This document shows, piece after piece, positions 39,724 to 52,030 of a DNA stretch of 64,000 nucleotides. The stretch lies in contig RQOL01000616.1 in the NCBI GenBank assembly GCA_013076295.1, forward strand, positions 2,108,001-2,172,000, written 5' to 3'. The stretch comes from Sanderia malayensis. Lineage: Eukaryota > Cnidaria > Scyphozoa > Semaeostomeae > Pelagiidae. Each line of letters begins with the position of its first letter. The first letter of the stretch is position 1. The notes below the pieces were generated by a model that was not told the origin of the DNA, did not search any database, and saw only the letters and a program-made list of their open reading frames with translations. The translations under genes were made by a program, and so were the position numbers.

Positions 39724-42700
39724 TCAAACAGGCGTTGGTACGGGAATCATTGATTTTCTCTTCTCCAACGTCCCACTTCTTGACCTTGAGCTCAGAGAGC
39801 TGACAGATCTCGAAAAGTCTGCTGGATCCAGCACCCAGGACTCTGACCGTTCTCTGGAAGGGCTGACTTCAAGCGCATGCGCTTTAGAAGAGCTTTTTGA
39901 GCTGCTCTTGCTGGAAAATCGAAATGCGTTGTGCACCCAGCTGGCAACTTTGCTAACATGTTTTTTATCCTCAGCTGCTCTACCATCCGAGTCCTTGACT
40001 TTTGTGACAGAATGAGATTTTTTCTTCATGTGAAATTTTTTTCTTTTTTTCTCGCTTCCAGGATCATTACTTTCCACCTGCGCGACTATTTGGTTCAAAC
40101 TCGCGTTACGACGTTCGAGCGTTGATAACCTTGGGATTGTCTGCAGTTTCTCATGCATGTTACTCTGCTCTACCGTTGCTACTGATAAATGCTTGCTCTC
40201 GACTTCAGCTGAATCAGCTTTTGCAGACATTACTTCAGCCTCAGAATCGCCAGCTGAGATGTGCGAAACTGGACATAAATCCTCCACCAGTGGCATGGTA
40301 GTATCTTCTATTGAAACCGAACTTTCATCGAAAGACATGAATGCTTTACTACTGAGTATAACCCAACTGTTTCTTCGTTCTTTTTCACTTTCCTTCGCCT
40401 GGCAACTACTCGATGAAACATCAATAGATTTCTCCATGGTACTGTCAATCCCTGAATCATCCTCGCTCTGTCTCCGACCAAAAGCACGCAAATCATTATC
40501 TTCTATCTCACATGCGGTTTGGTCCATAGTTTTGGACCTTTGCGATGAGTTCCAACCTCTTGGTACAACATTGTTGTTTGTTTTATCTGGTAGCTTTGAA
40601 ATTCTCGGTGTAACCGGGTTTCGTAGCCGGCTTACTGGTCGAGAACAGGATTCAGAATCATCTTTGCCAGTATTACGCTGTTCGTTGCTTTTAGTTTTTA
40701 TTTTCATACCCCGTGGCAATGTGTGGTATACATTGTTATCTCTACTGATAGAGTTAATGTTACTTTTCCTGCATTCAGGAGACTTTTTACTGCGGTCAGC
40801 CAAAGAAGTTGACTGTAAACTTGTGTTCAGCTGTCTTTGTAACCTGCTTGAAGGACGTTCCGTTAGAGCAGTTTTTCCATCTCTTGCTACCCCACCGTTG
40901 CTTCCTCTCCTACTTGAAGGACGTTCGGTTGAAGTGCTTTTTCCATCTCTCACTAATCCACCGTTGCTTCCAACCCTACTTGAAGGGCGTTCGGTTGACA
41001 GGGCTTTTCCATCATTCATTACCCCACCGTTGCTTCCTCTTCTACTTGAAGGGCGTTCCGTCAAAGTGCTTTTTTCATCTCTTGCTAATCTACCGTTGCT
41101 TCCAATCCTACTTGAAGGGCGTTCCGTTGACAGGGCTGTTCCATCCTTCATTACCCCACCCCTGCTTCCTCTCCTGCTTGAAGGACGTTCCGTTGAAGCC
41201 AATTTGTGTTCACTTACGCGGCTCTTCATATTCCTCGGTAGAGTATTGCTTATAAAATCCTTCTCAGTTCGGCTGTTATTTAAAGTACTACTTCTTGGAC
41301 GCACTCTGAGATCAAGCGGCGAGCTGGAAGCATTGCTCTTTCTGAAACTTTGTGATTTCAACGATTTCGGTAGCGTAGTGCTTGCATAGCTACTTCTACT
41401 ACTACCTTTTGGTGGAGTAAAATTCGCTGCTTGTTCAAGCTTCGGTTTGGTATTTTTCTGCCTTGCAGTGCGATCAAACACCCCCGATTTAGGCCCACTT
41501 GAAACTGATTCAACATGTCGTCCAATGTTCGGTGTGCTAGGCCACACTCCTTGTGGGTTATAAAACACCGGCGTATCTTCGTGTGAAATGACTTTCCTGG
41601 ACTGTCCTAGAGCAATATGATTCTCGCTCGACACCCCGGAAGACAAAACTTTATCTGATGTTACTGAGCTTGTTTTAACAGTGGCCGTTGCGTTACTTTG
41701 AGTCGTTGTACTGTGGATAACGGTTTTTGTATTGTGTGCAGCAGTTATCGTCGAACTCCCGGCAATATATGCTTCATTCTCAACAGCAGATGTTGTCTTT
41801 CCTACGGCAGTTGCAACATTTTTGACTTCAGTCATCGTGTTTCCTGCAATAGTTCCTCCAATCACAATTGTTGCATTACTCGTAGCAATGGCTGCAGAAT
41901 TTGTAACAGTTTCTTTACTGCTTCCGCCTGGCTCAGTTTGCTTATCGTCAATCAATCTCTCTTTCATAACTCTACATTTATTCACATAAATTTCTCTCTT
42001 GCCACCAACATTCTCCAATGACTTGTATCCTGTCTCCCTCCCATAGCTTCCACTATCAAATTTCCTCTCCTCGAACATGTTGACTTTTGCAAGAACTGAA
42101 TTCGGTCTCTCCATATTAACATTCCTTATAATCAGTTCACCTTTCTGAACATTTCCTTCAAAGCATTCTGGCTGCAATAAACCTTCGTTCTCTTCCATTC
42201 CGTCCTTGCATTTCATTTGATTCTGTATCAGAGTTATCGTCGGAAGTGCAGACATAGCTCTCTTGATTTCATGACCACTAACACCTTGTTGTTGTTTTGT
42301 TATTGCATCTAAGGAACTTTTACTAAGCCTCTTAGCTCTGTTTCCATTATCTTCATCCGTTATCTTCTTTGCAGTTGATCCTCGAGATCTTTTAAGTTCA
42401 ATAGATTTGTGACTTTCTTTCAAGTTAACTCTTTCCACGTCAATAGATTCTTGTTCAGCTCTTCGAGTTCTGGGCAAAGTATTTACTTGAACGAGGCTAC
42501 TAGCATCGCCTGTACTACCATCAGCCTCGTGTTGACCCTCGGAGTAGCAATAGCTAATGAAGTAATTCTTTGCCACGGCAAAACGATCCTTTCGGGTTGC
42601 ACACTGCGTGAAGTCCTCCATGTTTCTTTGTTTACTCTCGCTTAATGTAGGCGTCATGCATAACTGGTCCTTTCTTTTCTGTCCAACCGAAGTTGCTCCC

Positions 42701-45700
42701 CGGACTTCAGGTTTACCATAATCACCATCATCCGTCATAAACTGACCTAGATCAGCTTCATTATTTCCAACGCATGACCCTTCACTCAACCCCATGCAGG
42801 GGATGTTCATGTCCTCAGTCAAAGTGACGTCACTATCGCTTCTCTCCACCCCAGTCTCTTCGGAATAGCGCCATAAAGAACAAGACTCGGCGGTGTCATC
42901 AATATCATCAAAAAACTCCTCATTGGCATTGTTCAGATCAGCATAACTTCTATTTCTGTCATCTTCATAGTTGCTCGCATTAGCATTGGCATTGAAGGAC
43001 GGTGGGTGAGGATACTTACTCACGTTCTCGTAAATAGACCCACCTGTACTGTTCGGTGAGAACATGAAGCGATGTTTTGGTCTCGGCGATCGCAAATCAT
43101 TACCGTCAACATCCTTATACGGTCCATGATTGAAATCTGAGCCTTCAAGTATGTTATTCTCCAAATCTTTGAATCCAACCTTCAACATGGCAACTTTCAG
43201 CGCGTCGCTAATCCGATCCAAAGCAGCTATGCGTTTCTTCAAACTGTCAATAATCCGCGATTCCGCTTCTTTGATGTGTTCAACGTGGTTTTGTTTATCC
43301 GCGCGGTTTTCCTTATCCGCGAGCCAGTCTTTGTGTGCTGCTTCATCGTGAACATCGCTCAAGCCGTACTGCTTTTCGAGAGAGTTTTTACCGCTCAACA
43401 GGTCAACCTTCGCGGACATCAGCTCATTCAAATCGGCGCGGAATTCCCCGCTCAGCTTATTCAACCAGCGGACTTTCTGCACGAACAAATTATTCTCTGT
43501 CCGGATATCTTCCACGTCTTTTTCTACGATCGGACTTGTCAGGTCGGATCTGAACGCACCACCGGACTCGACCTCCTTCGCAATCAATCCACGCTTGAGT
43601 AAATCGCAACGCATGACAGAACGTATGTGCCACAGCGAATTGATATCCTTCAAAGTCTTAGTCTGCTCTAATAAATAGCAATATTTTGCAACGAGATTAG
43701 CCAGTGCCATTTCAAGTTCTCCCATCTCCTTTGTCACGACTTCGGCTTTGACGATTCGCTTCACCGTGTGACATTCGGTTTTGTAGCCCTTCTTGAAGGC
43801 CATCGAACTGTCTTGTTTCACGACAAGAAGCTTGAGTTCGCTTCGCAAAGATTTCTCCTCTTTTTTCAACAGTTGAAAGTCGTTACGAACATTTGATCGC
43901 TGGTTGAACATTCGTAGAATCATTTTATCGTACTTGTTGCCAATGTTTCGTAAATCCGAGTCCAATCCACTGTTTCTCCGGCTGCTTGCATCGTCCAAAT
44001 CTTCGAATCCACTTTCGGTTGTTGTTATCCAGTCGTTACTGCGCTTATAGTCGCCAATAACAGCATGAGAGTCAGAGCGAGACCGACGCAGGATGGTAGA
44101 GCCCTGCTTAACTCGTCGTAAAGACATACTGTGACTTCGATTATCTTCGTTCCTCAGTCTATCTTTAACGAAGCCGTCTCTCTGAGCAATACCCCCTCCG
44201 ATCAAGGATGTTATTCGATTTTTAGACACTGTAATGTTGCACGAACGTGTGACGTCATGTATGCATTAATTCGTTTGATTTCGTTGATATCACGCGTCAG
44301 ATGAATAGGATGAAATGTTGTGAATCAACTTCTGAATGCGGCCACCAAAGCAAGCGTAATTAGCTCACATCACATCGTTATAATGACACATCTTCTACTT
44401 GTCTTAATGTTGCATGCATTGAGCTCTGCAAATTAGAATACAGGTTCGAAATTATCGTGAACATAAAAGACACACAAACTTATTTGAATTTTGCGCGCGA
44501 TCCTTACAATACAATGTTCAATGCATATAGTGAATTATCATATCAAGTAATGCAGTCGCCTTTGCATTCATTGCATGTATAAACATGTATAAGCTACTGT
44601 ATACGTTTCTTCTCTCTACCTGCCTGCTTTGCGAGTAAATCGTTCTTTAGAAGAACTCAACTCACAAAATAACACCACGCTCTACGCGCACACGCATTGA
44701 ACACGATGCTACACGGGCATTCGTGTATCATGCATAATACGATACTCCAATCAATATACAGACTTCTATATCTATGTTTATATGTGTTCTGATGAAATGA
44801 TCGGTACAATGAGAACTGAAAAAACACAACAATAAATAGTTTGTGACTTAATATTTGAAATGATCCATTATAAGAACTTTGGGGAGTGTTTTCGTGGTAT
44901 CTCAACTGGCGAAAAGTCCAAAAAACCTTAGGATGCAAACATGCATTTCTTTTCTAAATACTTTAAGTACTCGCACAATATGTATCTCCTAAAAACTAGT
45001 CCCAAACCTGACGTGACTTTTTGAAAATGCAAACAACTTTGCAAAGCAACATTTTATTTCATTTCTAAGTCTGAATATATTCGAGAAAATTTAAAAATTG
45101 AAGGGTGGTAAAAAATCTTACTTAATATAGCATATAATTCTTATCCATGTGAAAAAACGATGGAAAAGTATTTCACAACGAAACACTTACCAAATTTCAG
45201 GTCGTTTCCAAATATTTGATCTGCTCGCAACAATCTATGGACGCTTTCTATGTTCTGCGTGAAACACAACGGAGAAGCGAACAATACGTTTCAAGTGCAT
45301 GGGAATATGACCGATTCATTATGACAACGCACAACGCATGCAAGGGGGGGGCTGCCAAGTTCGTGCACAGGCCTGAATTGACTGGTTCACAGGTGGCCAG
45401 TAAGAAAGGAGTACAACGAGAATTTATTCAAATAACATTATCTCGTCTGTCTGTTAATAGCACAAAATTAGCGGCAGCAAATTCTAAAGTCACATCCACA
45501 AAGTCATTCGACTCTGTATCCTTGATAAACTTCTATATCAGCGTCTCATACAAGGGTCTGCACTGGTATCTTTATATATGGAAGCCCTATGACATTGCGA
45601 GAAATACATCTGATCCCCTGGGCTGTTTCGTAGTGCCTATTACCCTCCCTTTGCTGAGCTCCCAAGACAACGTGTTCATTGCCACCTTCAAAGTTCATTA

Positions 45701-47056
45701 TGTCGGAGTCCGGTTCTAAACTGCTACTTAACAAATTTCATTTTGCATCTAGCTGGCTACTGAGCTATGGAATTATCAACCAGGGTTATTGTGACTGCGT
45801 CAAGCCCGTCTTAGAATCGTTGTTTATAAAAGCATATAGAAACTCTTTGTAAAACAACACTTTTCAAATATTTACCGCATTACATAATATACGACCATTA
45901 CTTACGATTGAAAAGCGGCAGACTTAAGAGAAAGGTTGCATTGATGACTACCAGCTAGGCATAATAACTGATCACTGGTTAATACTGAATGCATCAATAC
46001 TATTCCATTTAATCATTCATGGCTGTAATGATAAATGGTCGAGTTGATTTGTATTAAATGAATCAGTTGTAGTCATTAGCAGGGCGCCGTAAATTGCCGA
46101 GCTCAAACTGATTACGCGTGAGCAATCAATCATTATCAACAATAAACCCCCTGTAATAAATGCTTCGTCAGTTCAGCAAACAATTCAAGATATGTACAAA
46201 TTGCATCTCTGATAAACGCCCCAATCGAAAGCATGAAGATTTAACAAGCGCCCAAATCGAAAGCATGAAGATTTAACAAACGCCCCAATCGAAAGACTGA
46301 AGATTTAACAAACGCCCCAATCGAAATCGGAAAACTGAAAGCCTGTTTCGCAATTGTTGCAAGAAGCGGGATAGTCGCCGACTTACCTGCTTCTCACGCG
46401 AATTACTGCAAGTGAGAACCAGGCTTAATAAACGTCTCATTTAAGTTTGAAGATTTAACAAGCCCCACATTAAATGCCGGATGAAAATAAACGCAATGGA
46501 AGACGCGCAAAATAAAAATCTCTGTCGAGCATATGAAGATGACGGAGTGGTGTACACAACAATCACCGGGAGGTGTGAATTGTTGTTTTTTTGCTGCAGC
46601 CAGTGTTTACCACACAAGAGGCAGCGTATTCATATATGCATGGGTTCTACACGGCATGTAGCAAGTGAATTATTAATGAGAGCACGAGCTGACAGCAGAC
46701 ATCGTGAATAGGGGTGAAAACCACGGAGGATAGCTTTGCAGCAAAACTTCAGATTTGTATTGATGAATGTGCAGAGTTGTATAACCCTAACCCTAACACG
46801 TAGAAGTTTTACAATGCAGGTCTCAATCTGGTCGGGTTTGAAGTAAAAGCACGTGGAGGCTGGGAACCTGTTTAAATGATAGCATCCGGGTATTGTTGTG
46901 CTATGCAAGTTGTTGCACTTTAAAACAGAACTGAGATATAAAATACCGGATTCAAATAGAATATACGCGCATTTTATAAGCACACTTACCATTCCCTGCT
47001 TCAGCATTCTTTAATACATCATCTTGTGTATTTTTCGGGGAGTTTTGAGGCTGCAT
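39724..47056 (-). CDS. Unrecognised 1,523-residue basic protein with coiled coil, 22-aa repeats, SxIP and PDZ-ligand tail
   Basis: Not recognised. Two coding exons: 47056-46990 (start MQPQNSPKNTQDDVLKNAEA) and 44228-39724, joined as AAT G|TG TCT in frame across a 2.8-kb intron with GTAAGT donor and TTACAG acceptor. Residues about 130-360 are Lys/Glu/Leu-rich and probably coiled coil. The rest is Ser/Arg/Lys-rich and probably disordered, with an Ala/Thr/Val-rich patch around 850-940. At about 1035-1150 six copies of a 22-residue repeat begin TERPSSR. The C-terminal tail is rich in Ser and Arg (SVSSLSSRSRSGTLEKRKS) and ends MIPVPTPV. SMIP next to basic residues matches the SxIP EB1-binding motif of microtubule plus-end proteins, and the final TPV fits a class I PDZ ligand. 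A cytoskeletal or cortical scaffold is an inference; I see no enzyme domain. Confidence 0.8.
40847..41190 (-). repeat. 66-bp coding tandem repeat (six copies)
   Basis: The phrase CTTGAAGG[AG]CGTTC recurs exactly every 66 bp at 40847, 40913, 40979, 41045, 41111 and 41177. Each unit encodes 22 residues starting TERPSSR and usually containing RGSNGG. Alternate units are more alike (GVMxDG versus L[AV]RD), pointing to a 132-bp higher-order unit. All copies keep the reading frame. Confidence 0.9.
44229..46989. other. Large intron of the 1,523-residue protein gene
   Basis: 2.76 kb between coding exons 1 and 2. It contains a 32-bp tandem repeat (46210-46330) and short AT-rich open frames, including a 167-codon frame on the plus strand at 45216-45719 that starts without an ATG and shows no recognisable domain. 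Confidence 0.6.
46210..46330. repeat. 32-bp tandem repeat, about four copies
   Basis: Unit close to AACAAACGCCCCAATCGAAA followed by GCATGAAGATTT. Flanking sequence continues with related AATAAAC(G)CCCC phrases, so the array may have grown inside a MITE of the same style as others in this window. Confidence 0.75.
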
Positions 47057-47644
47057 ATATCCCAAATACAAACATGGTGGCTTGAAGAAGCTCGGAATAT
47101 TCCACTGGTCCTTACTTCATCTACTGTTTCACACATCAACTAACTCCGGCTAAATTCGTTTCGAAAATCTCGAACGTTTTTCCATGACATCCTGCATACT
47201 GCACAAACCTCAATAATGTAGAAAGAACATAAATCCAGCGGTTAATATGCACTGATGATTAATTAAACTGTTACAAATTTAATTGAATACTTGTTACCTT
47301 AACCTATCAAAACTATACCCAAATAATTGATAGATCTTCAAAAAGGGATTCAACCCTTTTAGATTATAACGAGAAATACTGCACCTGAATTAGCCTAAGT
47401 TCTGTTCCCAAAAATCCCACCTAGCCATATCGACTTATTGAAGTAAATGTTTGAATATAATAGATAAAACCCTAATAACTAGTAAAGTGATGGAGTTATA
47501 TACAATTCATTTTCAGTAATTGATTGGAAATAGATTATCTAAAGTTTGGCTGAAGCAACCAAAAGATAAAGATGCGCCATAAAAATCCGCACAATTGATA
47601 GGGTTATTATTAGAGTTATTGACAAGAGATATTTCAATTAAAAC

Positions 47645-50600
47645 TCATCCTTGTTTGACTTCCTTTCTCATGCAGTGCTTGAAACCGGCCCATTTGACAG
47701 GATTTGGGAATTTCTAAAAGAAAAATGTTGTTGCATATATTAGCAAAAATTACAGCTTAGTACATCTTCTACAACATCGCGTGTCTAAAAGTAAGGTAAG
47801 CTTAACTTCTCATAGCACCCCCGTCTACGGAGCCTGTTTACATTGACTTTTGTGCATCGTGTGTTAGTTTAATCGGGTGTAAGATATACTCACTCCAAAT
47901 CCACGTTTAAGCCGGTCCTTCATGATTCCAATAAACTCAACGTCACTCAGTTTGCCATCACCTAAAACAGAATATCGTAGACTGTACCTATGTGGTGATC
48001 ATAGAGTCATAACATAGCATCTATGATCTTTTGGTGATCATATATAGTTAATATCTGCTATCTTGACTGGCCACTATCTCAAAAATTGGCTTAGTCAATG
48101 AGGCATAATCAAGCATCTATGATCTTATGGTGATACATACATATACAGTTAACATCTGCTATCTTGACTGGCCACTGTCTCAAAAATTCGCTTAGTTAAT
48201 GAGGCATAATCAATGAGACCTTACCGTCCATATCGAAAAGCTGGAAAACAACATTAATGAGATACGGATTGATATCTTCACCAGTCGATACTTTGATTGC
48301 GCGAATAAATGCATCTAAAAGAACAAATCATTAGTTACTGTTAATACACAAAATGGAGCCAGACAGTAAGCATTACAACGCATTACGCAACGCACATTTT
48401 ATGTTAAATTCGCATGTTGTAATAAATTGAAATTGCTAAAAAGAGTTGAATTAAAGTTGGGGAAATGCATTTGAGTTGTAACGGGAGACAGCATCGAAAG
48501 AAATGAATTTTTAGCATGAGGTATGTATTACTGATTAGAATAGAAGCAAGAAAGTAGACTTAGTTCTCTGTTACTCCGAGTTTCATGCTTGCGCATTCAT
48601 CAGACAGACCATTGCAGATTATGTGTGAAACTCCGGAGCAAGAAATGTCAGATTGTGTGAAATTCTAAAGAATTCTATGTTACCTTGTCCAATAGGTTGG
48701 TTGGTCATATTAACCATTCTCATGGCAACAATGAAGTCATCAATGTTGTTGAGAAATCTATTAAAGGACTTGAACTCGTCGAGAGTAACGCCCTGAAATA
48801 AAAGAACAATGCAAATGAAATTAATGAAGGAAACAGCCTATTCGGGGGGATAGTGAAGACTCGGGGACGGTGCAGGTTTCAGCAGTTATTTATGCATATA
48901 TTTATGTAAGACACGATTTGCGAACAGTGGAAATACAATGAACTCTGCTTAAATCGAACACCCGATGAAACAAACTCCGTCCCTTCAAGGATCTTTGTAG
49001 ATCATTAAAGGGACGGAGAACTTCGTTCGAATTAGACCAGTTCGAGCTATGCAGATTTTACTGTAAACGAAAATTAATCACAATACAACAAGCCTTGATA
49101 TGCCGTAATGCTTCGTAATTTGTAATTCTTTAATTAAAACGCCCCCTTCCTCTAAACGCTCCCCTCAAATATCAAAAAAGTTAATAAACACCCCGGGCGT
49201 TTAATTGAAGCATTACGGTCAGCCATAAGACAATTCATCCAATCAAGATTTTGTTAAACCGTGGATAAAGAGTATCGTGAAGCAGTACAGAGGGGTTCAG
49301 TTTGTTACGATACGAAGGAGGATTCACTTTGAAAAAAGTTCATTAAATTGAGATGACATTGCAAAGATGAATACTAACCGTAGGATTTAAAACTCTTTTT
49401 TGCAGCCTGTCAAGGTACCCTGCATGTTCATCAGCGGTAAGTACTGTGTTACGTAATAGGATCCGCGCGAAGTCAATCTCAGATATCGTCTTCATGCTCT
49501 TCGAGAATTCGTGAAACTTGACAGCGGTTAAAGAAAAACAAATATTAAAGGGAAAAGTAAATTTGATAAATAAATGTACAACAATCTGAGATAAAAGGAT
49601 ACTTCTAACTCCAAAACCTCTGACTGCAAGTCATCCATGAACCTGGACAATTCAAACAACAAAAATTAGAGCTTCTAAAAAGAATGTTTGTCAAAAGTAC
49701 ATCGGCTCATCAAATTTAAAAAAGTTCCTCGAATAACTAAAGACGCCAGTTTGGTATAAAAATGCTCCTGCGCAGTAACAAATGGTAAATAGATCTAGAT
49801 AGAATAGCTCTATATAGATTTACTGACTTGAAGAATTGTTCAAATGTTAGCTCTCTTTGTCCCTTCTTGCCAAAGAGATGAGTTAGCAATGTTGTATATT
49901 CAAATGATGCATCAGAAGGTTTCTCCTAAGAGACAAAATCAAATTGTGATACACTCCAGAAATGAAATAAAGAATAAAATTATGGAGTTCAGATAAATGA
50001 ATGATACCTTTATTGATGACTTGTTTATCATCTTCTGAATCTAAAAGTAAAACAAATACCAGTTTGTAGATTTGTCTATTGTAAAACAGTGAAAGATAAA
50101 GTTAAGCAGCTCTATCTTAAATGACTAAGCATATATGCAGTAAACATGGGTAACAATTCTTGATTTTCCCAACAGGGTTGGGGCACAAACTTGAAGTCCC
50201 CATGTAGTCAGCACACATGACTTTAGGTTTAAACATTGGTAGCTTTAAAAACTGAGCCAAGTTAGATCAATTTCTATATTTTCATTAATTGGTGTATTTC
50301 CACTTATAAAGATTTATTGTACATTTTATCTAATGTTCATTTCATTTAGCACACTTACGGCTTGAAATTCTTCTTTGTTGATGTGATGATTCCCATCAAC
50401 GTCAATCATTTTAAATGCAATTTTCAAGCCAGATCGTGACTCTAACAAACAAGAAGACATACATAAACTTTACAATGCAAAGAAACATCATCTAGAGGTT
50501 AGTTTCATGGACAAGGAATACACAAAAAATATGCTAGAGACAACAAAATAAAAAGTCACATACTTGTCATTATTGTAACCAGAAAAAGGTACTCTGAATA

Positions 50601-51657
50601 TGTTATCAACCCTGATAAAGAATCATGTCAAGTGTTAGCTGATACTGAAATAACAAAGATGTTTATATCATGTTTGAAAAAAAGTATTTGGAACCCAAGG
50701 CATACACACAAGCCCCACAGTAAATTCATCCGATAAAAATATCTGAAATTTGTTTATTACCAGTTTGATGAAGATCTCTAAAAAATGTATGTGTTCCTTT
50801 GAAAATACTTGGAGTTGAGTTCTTTATATTTATTAGATCCTGAAAAATTGTAAAAAATAAGATAGACAATTTATATCAAGAACTTATATTTAAGCTTGAA
50901 AAAAACATGCAAAGCACACAGCTCTTGGGAAAGACATCTTTTGTTCTCTGCAATGGTTCTTCTTCGGCTTTCTATTGTTATTGCTCGCCTTGAGTGCACA
51001 AGCGACACACCCTGTGTCATCATAACAATACCTCTAGCTGGTGCTTTAACCCACCTTTCGATTGATTAAATTGACTCAACACGTAGATAATTGCAGTTTA
51101 TATATGTTACCTTTTCAGTTAGTTTCACCTTGCCATTTCTGCAAACTGTTAAAGCAAATAAAACAAATCGTTTTTCAGCAAAAGCAAATAGATTATTTTA
51201 TTTCATAAAAACCAGCATTTCAAAGTAGAAACAAAAAAAGTTGAGAGTCATGAATGAACATACATTTAGGCTCGTTTTCCGTGAGGGACTCCAAAAAATC
51301 TTGTGGAGTCATCAAAGCTTGACCTTCGTATTCACAAGATGCAAATTTGTGAAATCTCTTTTCCCTCCTTGACATTTTCTTCTGGGTTACTTTTCTCTCC
51401 TCTTCTTCCCCTGACGCAAGGAGGGCGGTATGGCCTACCCAGGAAGAAACTGGATTGGTGGTCCATGACGGTCTCAATTTAACATACTCAAGAGCTCCAA
51501 CACTCAGCAGAAAACCAAATGAAAAAGCCACTCTGTTTGGCGTAAATAACTTTGAAATCCTTTCCACTCTCAATTTATATATTACCTCTGTTAACCTCAA
51601 CGTTCTTCGTCCAAGAAAATTGCTCATTACATGTTTCCAAACTTTATTGGAAGCCAT
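47645..51657 (-). CDS. MICU3: MICU2/MICU3-like mitochondrial calcium uptake regulator
   Basis: EF-hand gatekeeper of the mitochondrial calcium uniporter, acting in the intermembrane space. Exons: 51657-51264, 51145-51111, 50839-50761, 50611-50564, 50441-50359, 50040-50008, 49925-49828, 49642-49603, 49516-49379, 48792-48684, 48314-48225, 47961-47894, 47713-47645; 427 residues. The N-terminus is basic and presequence-like (MASNKVWKHVMSNFLGRRTL) and is followed by a hydrophobic segment (VAFSFGFLLSVGALEYV). Then come FASCEYEGQALMTPQDFLES, LITYSEYLFLVTIM, EF-hand loop 1 DVDGNHHINKEE, FGKKGQRELTFEQFFKFM, and EF-hand loop 2 DMDGDGKLSDVE followed by FIGIMKDRLKRGF. Both loops keep the acidic ligand positions. 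The spacing and the GIMKDRLKRGF end look closest to MICU3, but MICU2 cannot be excluded. The start is the first ATG in frame. It shares a short divergent promoter with PTPDC1. Confidence 0.9.
48019..48210. repeat. Tandem duplication of about 95 bp in a MICU intron
   Basis: Two adjacent copies share CATCTATGATCTT and ATCTGCTATCTTGACTGGCC, plus TCAAAAATT and GAGGCATAATCAA, with a few differences. The second copy ends close to the exon at 48225. Confidence 0.75.
48934..49065. mobile_element. Small TA-flanked MITE-like element in a MICU intron
   Basis: Imperfect inverted termini TACAATGAACTCTGCTTAAA (left) and TACAGTAAAATCTGCATAGC (right, reverse complement). An inner hairpin TCCGTCCCTT/AAGGGACGGA lies between them. 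The ends resemble pogo/Tigger-type MITEs; family not proven. Confidence 0.5.
49103..49218. mobile_element. 116-bp MITE-like element in a MICU intron
   Basis: Perfect 12-bp inverted termini CCGTAATGCTTC / GAAGCATTACGG around a C-rich interior (ACGCCCCCTTCC, ACACCCCGGGCG). It lies about 40 bp from the previous MITE. Confidence 0.5.
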
Positions 51658-52030
51658 GTTTGTCTCCACCCACTTCGAGTTCGACGACCGAAGGCAAAAG
51701 ATATTAGTGGCCAAAAGACCTCTGCAAGTCCTCGATTAAGCCCCCACCCTTAAGCCCCCCTCGAATAAGCCCCCCAACTTAAATCATTTTTTAGTGCATG
51801 TTAAAAATCGTCTACTTGCTCACATCACATCACAACGCACAGTTTTCAATACACTTCACACTAACATTGCAGTGCAATACAGACACCAACTCCAACATTT
51901 GGCTTTGTTCTTCAAGCACTTGAACAACTGAAAAGAAGAAGGAGGCGTTTCTTTTGTTTACTTCCAGTCGGCAATACTTGTGGTTTCAGCTGCATGGATA
52001 CGATTAAAAGAAAATACATTAAGAGCAACA
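51658..52030. promoter_or_regulatory. Divergent promoter between MICU3-like and PTPDC1
   Basis: 373 bp separate the two start codons, which point away from each other. No gene fits in it. It includes a short C-rich stretch (TTAAGCCCCCCTCGAATAAG) like the window's MITEs. Bidirectional transcription from this interval is inferred from spacing only. Confidence 0.5.

Noticed and set aside
40157..41389. 410-codon plus-strand open frame
   Set aside because: It is the complement of the 66-bp coding repeat, where periodicity keeps the antisense frame open. The minus-strand protein explains the region.
44250..44258. CRE palindrome TGACGTCA near the second exon of the 1,523-residue gene
   Set aside because: It lies in an intron just before an acceptor; the same octamer also appears inside coding exons in this window, so on its own it is weak evidence.
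45216..45719. 167-codon plus-strand open frame in the intron of the 1,523-residue gene
   Set aside because: It starts without an ATG, has no recognisable domain, and its composition resembles the surrounding intron.
46210..46330. CRISPR-like array
   Set aside because: Copies are head-to-tail 32-bp repeats without unique spacers, in a eukaryotic intron.
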